Assembly: GCF_900162665.1 (NCBI RefSeq)
Contig: NZ_LT727811.1
Coordinates: 252,063-316,062 of the forward strand
Direction of reading: 5' to 3'
DNA length: 64,000 nt
DNA from: Oceanobacillus sojae
GTDB taxonomy: Bacteria; Bacillota; Bacilli; Bacillales; Amphibacillaceae
A program made the position numbers and the translations under genes. This document shows positions 59,430 through 64,000 of this stretch, piece after piece; the first letter of the stretch is position 1; every line of letters begins with the position of its first letter. The notes beneath the pieces are model-generated. The model was not told where the DNA came from. It searched no databases and was given only the letters and a program-made list of their open reading frames with translations.

Positions 59430-60974
59430 TTAGTGACTTACACCACTGCTCTTATACCCTGTATTCGCTTTGACCTTTACTTCTGCATAACGTTTTATAT
59501 CCTTTTCCTTGGATAAAAGTGTTCCTAAATATCCACCCAGGAATCCAAGCGGTACGGATACAAGCGCCGGATTGGTTAGAGGGAAGATTGGCTCCCCTAC
59601 AAACAATGCTGCACCTTCAACCGGCGAGAAAACACTTGGACTAATCGACACAAGAATTAATGCAGATAATAATCCAGCCAGCATCGCTGTTACTGCTCCT
59701 GCAGTATTAAACCTTTTCCAATAAACTGTGTAAAGAATAACCGGTAAATTGGCACTTGCCGCAATACAAAAGGCCAGCGAAACAAGGAATGCTACGTTTA
59801 AATATTGGGCAAATAACGCTAAAACAATGGATAAAACAGACACAGCCAATGATGCGTAGCGGGCAGCTTTCACTTGTTCCCTCTCTGTCACATTTCCTTT
59901 TTTAATAATTTGGCCATATAAATCATGGGCAAATGCGGAAGCGCCGGAAAGCACAAGTCCTGCCACCACAGCTAAGATCGTTGCAAAAGCAACTGCTGAG
60001 ATAAAAGCAAACAGAATATCTCCACCAACAGCCTGCGCAAGTAATGGTGCAGCCATATTACCGCCCGGATTTGCCGCAATGATCGTATCATGACCTACAA
60101 ATGCGGCTGCGCCAAAGCCTAAGAATAATGTCAGTACATAAAATATTCCAATCACCCATGTTGCAATAACAACAGAACTTCTTGCTGTTTTTGCATCCCG
60201 GACAGTGAAAAAACGCATCAAAATATGTGGTAATCCCGCAGTTCCAAGAACTAAGGCTAACATAAGCGATATAGTTCCGAGCGGTTCTGTATATTGCAGT
60301 CCAGGCATTAAATATGCTTCTCCATGAGCTGTAACTGATTTCACGTCTGTAAACATTTGTCCAATATTAAAATTAAACTTTAATAAAACGAGAAATGTCA
60401 TAATGACCATCCCGGCCATCAGAAGAACAGCTTTTACAATTTGTACCCAGCTCGTTGCAATCATCCCGCCAAATAAAACGTAAATCGTCATCATCACACC
60501 AACAATTAAAACCGCCATCCAATATTTGATGCCAAATAACAGCTGAATCAAGGCTCCTGCTCCTACGAGCTGAGCAATCATATAAAACGTACTGATTGTT
60601 ATCGTATTCAGTGCCGCTGCTCCCCGAACCTTCCGGGCGTCAAAACGGGAATTAATCATATCAGCCAGCGTATATTTACCGAGGTTACGCAACGGTTCTG
60701 CTACAAGGAACAGAACAACTAAATATGCAATCAGAAATCCGATACTGTAGAAAAAACCATCAAAACCAAATAACGCAATGGCACCAGCAATTCCCAGGAA
60801 AGATGCCGCTGATAAATAATCACCCGCAATTGCCAGACCATTCTGCATCCCGGTAAGTCCTCCGCCGGCAGTATAAAAATCTCCTGCTGTCTGCGTCCTT
60901 TTAGCAGCAAAAAAGGTGATAACCAAAGTTAACAAAACAATAGCAAGAAAGAGGATAATAACTGTCGCACTCAT
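59430..60974 (-). CDS. actP: Sodium:solute symporter, acetate permease type (ActP/YwcA-like)
   Basis: Thirteen-helix symporter of 514 residues in the SSS family. It shows TAGDFYTAGGGLTGMQNGLAIAGDYLSAASFLGIAGAIALFGFDGFFYSIGFLIAYLVVLFLVAEPLRNLGKYTLADMINSRF-type blocks of the acetate/pyruvate group, LPHILMRFFTVRDAKTARSS, and a SGASAFAHDLYGQI segment. It overlaps the DUF485 gene by four bases, the standard yjcH-actP pairing. The cre and LytTR-type repeats upstream fit a carboxylate scavenger used when sugars are absent. Acetate or pyruvate is the expected substrate. Confidence 0.9.
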   Translation of the reverse strand: MSATVIILFLAIVLLTLVITFFAAKRTQTAGDFYTAGGGLTGMQNGLAIAGDYLSAASFLGIAGAIALFGFDGFFYSIGFLIAYLVVLFLVAEPLRNLGKYTLADMINSRFDARKVRGAAALNTITISTFYMIAQLVGAGALIQLLFGIKYWMAVLIVGVMMTIYVLFGGMIATSWVQIVKAVLLMAGMVIMTFLVLLKFNFNIGQMFTDVKSVTAHGEAYLMPGLQYTEPLGTISLMLALVLGTAGLPHILMRFFTVRDAKTARSSVVIATWVIGIFYVLTLFLGFGAAAFVGHDTIIAANPGGNMAAPLLAQAVGGDILFAFISAVAFATILAVVAGLVLSGASAFAHDLYGQIIKKGNVTEREQVKAARYASLAVSVLSIVLALFAQYLNVAFLVSLAFCIAASANLPVILYTVYWKRFNTAGAVTAMLAGLLSALILVSISPSVFSPVEGAALFVGEPIFPLTNPALVSVPLGFLGGYLGTLLSKEKDIKRYAEVKVKANTGYKSSGVSH

Positions 60975-61318
60975 CGCTTTTCCCCTCCTTCTTCCATCTC
61001 CCTTATAATTTCATCAGCCTGCTTATCAAAAACAGCTGCTTTCTTTACATAGATCGTGCACAAAACCCATGTCATGATAAATTGAGCTAATGCAAATAAC
61101 CATACCCAGGAAATATCACCGATTACCGGCGTGTTTAAAAATGTTGTATAAGAGGTTAAAACTGGAAGTAAAAAATAAAATATCAGGAAAAAGATCGTTA
61201 ACGGTACAATAAACTTTTTTCGATCGTGCATCAGCTTTTTAAATGCTCTGCTCTTCGTTACTTGCACATAGTCAATTTCTTTTGCAGGCTCCTGCTTATA
61301 TTCTTTTTCTGCACCCAT
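60971..61318 (-). CDS. DUF485 membrane protein (YwcB/YjcH-like)
   Basis: A 115-residue protein with two helices (LTIFFLIFYFLLPVLTSYT and VWLFALAQFIMTWVLCTIYV) and the DUF485 pattern RAFKKLMHDRKKFIVPLTIFFLIFYFLLP. It is the constant partner of ActP-type symporters, possibly an accessory subunit. The frame extends to 61387 but GGAGG is placed for the ATG at 61318. It is transcribed first from the promoter at about 61541. Confidence 0.88.
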   Translation of the reverse strand: MGAEKEYKQEPAKEIDYVQVTKSRAFKKLMHDRKKFIVPLTIFFLIFYFLLPVLTSYTTFLNTPVIGDISWVWLFALAQFIMTWVLCTIYVKKAAVFDKQADEIIREMEEGGEKR

Positions 61319-61344
61319 CTGCATCCTCCTCAAAAATCGGAACG

Positions 61345-61386
61345 AAAGGTTTTCAGACCGTTGTTTTCCGTCAGAAAAACCTTTCA
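61345..61386 (-). other. Hairpin in the symporter operon leader
   Basis: GAAAGGTTTT and AAAACCTTTC form a stem of ten bases with an inner partly paired loop, just before the ribosome binding site of the DUF485 gene. GATTTTTG follows, so weak attenuation is possible. Confidence 0.35.
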
Positions 61387-61523
61387 TCTCCTAAAAGTAG
61401 TTGACCAGCTTCTCTCTTTATAATTCAATCAGCACTTCTTTCCCCTTTTCCTCAGCAAGTCTACGAAAGAAGCAACTCTCTTCTTAAGCCTGGCATTCCT
61501 CCTTCAACCCTTTATCAACCCTT

Positions 61524-61538
61524 TTGTAAACGCTTTCT
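61524..61538. promoter_or_regulatory. cre site (CcpA) over the symporter start point
   Basis: TTGTAAACGCTTTCT matches WTGNAANCGNWNNCW at every position. It covers the expected transcription start (near 61534) of the DUF485-symporter operon. Confidence 0.82.
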
Positions 61539-61540
61539 AA

Positions 61541-61546
61541 ATTATA
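61541..61546 (-). promoter_or_regulatory. -10 of the symporter operon promoter
   Basis: Perfect minus-strand TATAAT. No good -35 lies at the right distance (ATACGT), as is typical of promoters that need an activator. Confidence 0.6.
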
Positions 61547-61579
61547 AAGGAAGATGGATAAGTACGTATGCGATTTTGT

Positions 61580-61630
61580 TTCAATGGTTTATAATTACGT
61601 TTAAACGGTTGAAAATTTGTAATCAATGGT
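61580..61630 (-). promoter_or_regulatory. Three LytTR-type direct repeats, 21-bp period
   Basis: On the minus strand ACCATTGAT (61622-61630), ACCGTTTAA (61601-61609) and ACCATTGAA (61580-61588), each starting 21 bases from the next. They match the LytTR consensus [TA][AC][CA]GTTN[AG][TG] in 7-8 of 9 positions, with the known 12-base gap. The nearest repeat ends about 10 bases before the -35 position. Confidence 0.72.
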
Positions 61631-61713
61631 TAATTTTTAAAAAATGGAGTTGTCAATAAGTTTTTTTGCTGCAGCCTCAATTACACTTATACAGTAAGAA
61701 AATCTATACTTTC

Positions 61714-62469
61714 TCAGCTCCCAAATAAATCAAAAAGATGCTTTCTTGCTGTCCGGCTGACTGGTATCATCGTTTGATTTTTATCCTGTAGTGTAATGTT
61801 GCTTGCCCCGTTAAACCATGGTGTAATCTCCTGGATATGATTCAAATTAACAAGGTAGCTGCGATGCGTCCTGAAAAAAGCATGGCCTTGCAGTTTCTTT
61901 TCCAGCTCCTGTAACGACATCCTGCTGTAAATTACCTTGTCCTCCGTATGGATCTCCAACATTCGCTTATGGGGAACGGCATAATAAATCGCATCAGGAG
62001 ATAAGACAATTGTCCGGTCATCATTGTCGATTAAAAGCTTACTTGATGGAGGGTTACTTTGTTTTGATAACTGCTTATCTTTACTTTCCAATTGCCGCAT
62101 CCGCTTGCGGAGCCGATTCATTGCCTTTTGAAATCTTTCTGTATCATATGGCTTCAGCATATAGTCAACCGCTTCTATTTCAAATGCTTCGACCGCATAA
62201 TCATCGTATGCCGTTGTAAAAATAAATAATGGTGTTTCTATATAAGCAATCTCTACTATTTTTTTCGCTGCTTCCACGCCACGTATTCCCGGCATATGCA
62301 CATCCAGAAAAATAACATCAGGCTCATGCTCTTTATATAGCTCTATCAGCTGTTCTCCTGTCTCCGCGCTCGGCAGAAGCTTTACGTCTTTTTCCTTTTC
62401 CAATAAATATATTAACTCTTCCTGTGCCAATTGTTCATCCTCTGCAATCATGGTATGGATTTTCATCAT
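61714..62469 (-). CDS. LytTR-family response regulator
   Basis: Response regulator of 251 residues. The receiver domain has AEDEQ, phosphorylated Asp56 in VIFLDVHMPGIRG, and YMLKPYDTERF. A linker rich in Lys/Gln leads to a C-terminal LytTR DNA-binding domain (ETHRSYL-like FFRTHRSYLVNLNHIQEI, and IPVSRTARKHLFDLF). It is 14 bases behind its kinase gene. LytTR-type repeats lie just beyond its 3' end, before the symporter operon, its most likely target. Confidence 0.93.
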   Translation of the reverse strand: MMKIHTMIAEDEQLAQEELIYLLEKEKDVKLLPSAETGEQLIELYKEHEPDVIFLDVHMPGIRGVEAAKKIVEIAYIETPLFIFTTAYDDYAVEAFEIEAVDYMLKPYDTERFQKAMNRLRKRMRQLESKDKQLSKQSNPPSSKLLIDNDDRTIVLSPDAIYYAVPHKRMLEIHTEDKVIYSRMSLQELEKKLQGHAFFRTHRSYLVNLNHIQEITPWFNGASNITLQDKNQTMIPVSRTARKHLFDLFGS

Positions 62470-62483
62470 AAGAATCTTCCTTT

Positions 62484-64000
62484 CTATTCGTCACGGTATG
62501 GAATCGTAAAATAGACCTCACAGCCGCCTTCAGATAAATTCCGTACATGCAATCGTGCTTCTTTACCAAGCAGATTAATTAAGCGCTGATTGACATTATA
62601 TAAGCCAGTCCCACCATGCTGTTTTCCTGCCAGCACGGTCTCTCCGGCCTGTAATAAAAGGTGATCAGGAAATCCTTGACCATTATCCCGGACGCTTATT
62701 TTTATTCGCTCCCCAATCCGCTTCATCCTCACATCTACTTTTCCTCCCTCTGAAACATGCTCTAATCCATGCCTGACACTGTTTTCAACTAACGGCTGAA
62801 TCGATGATGGCGGGATTAGCAAGTGAGCGATTCCCTCCGGCTGTAAAAAATGTATTTGCAGTCTGCTCGTAAATCGGGTCTGGATAATCTCGATATACGC
62901 TTGAACATGCTCTGTTTCCTTTTCAAGCGGTACCAGCTGTGTCGATACAAGCTTCAGGTTAAATCGCATAAATTGTGCTAATTGAACCGTTATATGTCTT
63001 GCCTTTTCAGGATCTTTCCGGAATAAAGCAGCAATCATATGCAGTGTATTAAATAGAAAGTGCGGATTAATTTGTGCTTGTAAATTACTCAGCTCTGCAT
63101 CACGTGTATGCAATTCAAGGCGCTCAGCTTTAATTGTTTTTAATTGATTAGCAATCAGTTGACCAAGCCCCTCAGCCAGCATCAGCTCTACTGGACCGAT
63201 ATGCTGCGGCTTGCGAAAGTATAACTTAATCAGCCCAATAGTTTGCTGCGCCTCCAAAATCGGAATAATAATTACGGCTTCCAAGGGACAATTTTTATGC
63301 GTACATTGAATTTCAGATTGAGAATAAGCGACCAGTATCTCCTTTGATGCTAATGCCTGTCTGGAAATCTGTGTCGTTAACTGATTACCGATTTTATGAT
63401 GGTCTCCTCCCAGCCCCTTATGTGCCATTACTTCCCTTTCGTCTGTCACTGTAACAGCGGCTAATTTCAGACGTGCATAGAGCAAATCGGCGATTCCTTC
63501 TGCCTTGTTCTGAAACGATTCCTCCTTTAGAAAAGGCAATGCCTCCTCAGCAATCGTTAATGCCTGTCTCGTTGCAAATGCTGCTTCATTTTCCTGTTCT
63601 CTGAGTACAATAGCAATCATTGCGGTAAAAATAGCAATCGCAATACTGTTGGATAATACAACCGGCAAGCCGATAACATTAATCAGCTCAATCATGGTTC
63701 TGTCCTGCGAATCAAAAATAAGTAATAAATGCATCAATAAAATGGGAGGAAATATACCAATAAACAATGCCTTTATCGGTGATATAACACGTTCCTGTGA
63801 AAAGAAACGCGCCGTAAATCCTGCGAGCAGACCTGTCAACGGGTTCACGAGACTGTTGGCCAGAAAACCAATTCCTCCTAGAAAAAACAAATGCGCACCA
63901 GCAATAATTCCAGCTCCCAAACCAACTGCCGGACCTCCCAGCAGCCCGGCAATTACAATAGCAACCAGGCTGGAGCTTACCACCATTTGGTCATCTTTCA
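62484..64000 (-). CDS. LytS-like sensor histidine kinase, N-terminus outside the window
   Basis: Sensor kinase of the LytS/5TM-5TMR_LYT group. At least 504 residues are visible; the frame stays open to the right edge, so the first membrane helices are missing from the window. Seen in order: the 5TMR segment with VAIVIAGLLGGPAVGLGAGIIAGAHLFFLGG, a GAF-like domain (about 150 residues), the His_kinase motif with the phosphorylated His in INPHFLFNTLHMI, and an HATPase domain ending in GGTGLYNVNQRL. In B. subtilis LytST responds to extracellular pyruvate; the ActP-like gene next door suggests a similar short carboxylate signal here. Confidence 0.92.
   Translation of the reverse strand, partial: KDDQMVVSSSLVAIVIAGLLGGPAVGLGAGIIAGAHLFFLGGIGFLANSLVNPLTGLLAGFTARFFSQERVISPIKALFIGIFPPILLMHLLLIFDSQDRTMIELINVIGLPVVLSNSIAIAIFTAMIAIVLREQENEAAFATRQALTIAEEALPFLKEESFQNKAEGIADLLYARLKLAAVTVTDEREVMAHKGLGGDHHKIGNQLTTQISRQALASKEILVAYSQSEIQCTHKNCPLEAVIIIPILEAQQTIGLIKLYFRKPQHIGPVELMLAEGLGQLIANQLKTIKAERLELHTRDAELSNLQAQINPHFLFNTLHMIAALFRKDPEKARHITVQLAQFMRFNLKLVSTQLVPLEKETEHVQAYIEIIQTRFTSRLQIHFLQPEGIAHLLIPPSSIQPLVENSVRHGLEHVSEGGKVDVRMKRIGERIKISVRDNGQGFPDHLLLQAGETVLAGKQHGGTGLYNVNQRLINLLGKEARLHVRNLSEGGCEVYFTIPYRDE

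Noticed and set aside
62484-64000. A short or degenerate LytS
   Set aside because: The frame stays open beyond the first ATG to the edge, so the gene is cut by the window and not truncated.
1-64000. Phage, transposon, CRISPR, tRNA or rRNA genes
   Set aside because: No integrase, transposase, repeat-spacer pattern, tRNA fold or rRNA sequence was recognised on either strand.

Overview
The window looks like a chromosomal segment of a low-GC Gram-positive bacterium of the family Bacillaceae, probably an Oceanobacillus- or Virgibacillus-like species. This is inferred from AT-rich DNA, strong GGAGG ribosome binding sites, and gene families with close Bacillus subtilis counterparts (YpjP, YlmB, TenA, CsaA, YxcD, YxeA/YxdLM, YxlEFG). 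I see no rRNA, tRNA, CRISPR array, phage or transposase gene. The DNA is a mosaic of metabolic, transport and signalling islands.

Region 1-8.2 kb: the end of a polyamine ABC transporter operon (potC, potD), a NUDIX hydrolase, htpG with a perfect CIRCE operator, a divergent sirtuin, a YpjP-like protein, and a TPP-riboswitch-controlled thiamine salvage pair (ylmB, tenA). Region 8.3-15.4 kb: two MFS exporters, each next to a regulator (AraC, TetR), an LD-carboxypeptidase, YxcD and a TerC-family metal transporter. Region 15.6-19.4 kb: a RpiR regulator diverging from a lactose/cellobiose-type PTS operon (IIB, IIC, IIA) whose first gene is a stand-alone protein resembling the C-terminal part of RarA/MgsA. 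Then come a lipoprotein serpin, a frameshifted small membrane protein gene and csaA.

Region 21.6-27.8 kb: an EcsAB-like ABC pair, then a heme-sensing and heme-export module, HssR-HssS plus HrtB-HrtA, with an HssR-type direct repeat just before hrtB. Region 27.9-33.1 kb: a glucose-family PTS IIBC, a ChbG-type deacetylase and a GH4 phospho-glycosidase, with a divergent GntR regulator, then an orphan FCD GntR regulator. Region 33.3-35.3 kb: an acidic LPxTA wall-anchored protein and a DUF488 protein.

Region 35.3-45.4 kb is an oligosaccharide locus read leftward: GH20 hexosaminidase, beta-propeller lactonase, ABC binding protein, two permeases, YesL, a deacetylase and a GntR regulator. It has no ATPase of its own. 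Two nearly identical 15-base palindromic elements at two of its promoters suggest a shared operator. Region 45.6-50.7 kb is a sucrose island (symporter, GH32 hydrolase, fructokinase, LacI regulator) with a perfect palindromic operator and a cre site.

Region 50.8-56.2 kb is a YxdLM-YxeA peptide-resistance-type ABC module divergent from a two-component system whose kinase is not of the BceS type. Region 56.2-59.3 kb is a yxlEFG-like operon led by an XRE regulator. Region 59.4-64 kb holds an acetate-type sodium:solute symporter with its DUF485 partner, and a LytTR response regulator and LytS-like kinase that runs off the right edge. The promoter before the symporter pair carries three repeats spaced exactly 21 bp that fit the LytTR consensus, an activator-type -10, and a perfect cre over the expected start site.
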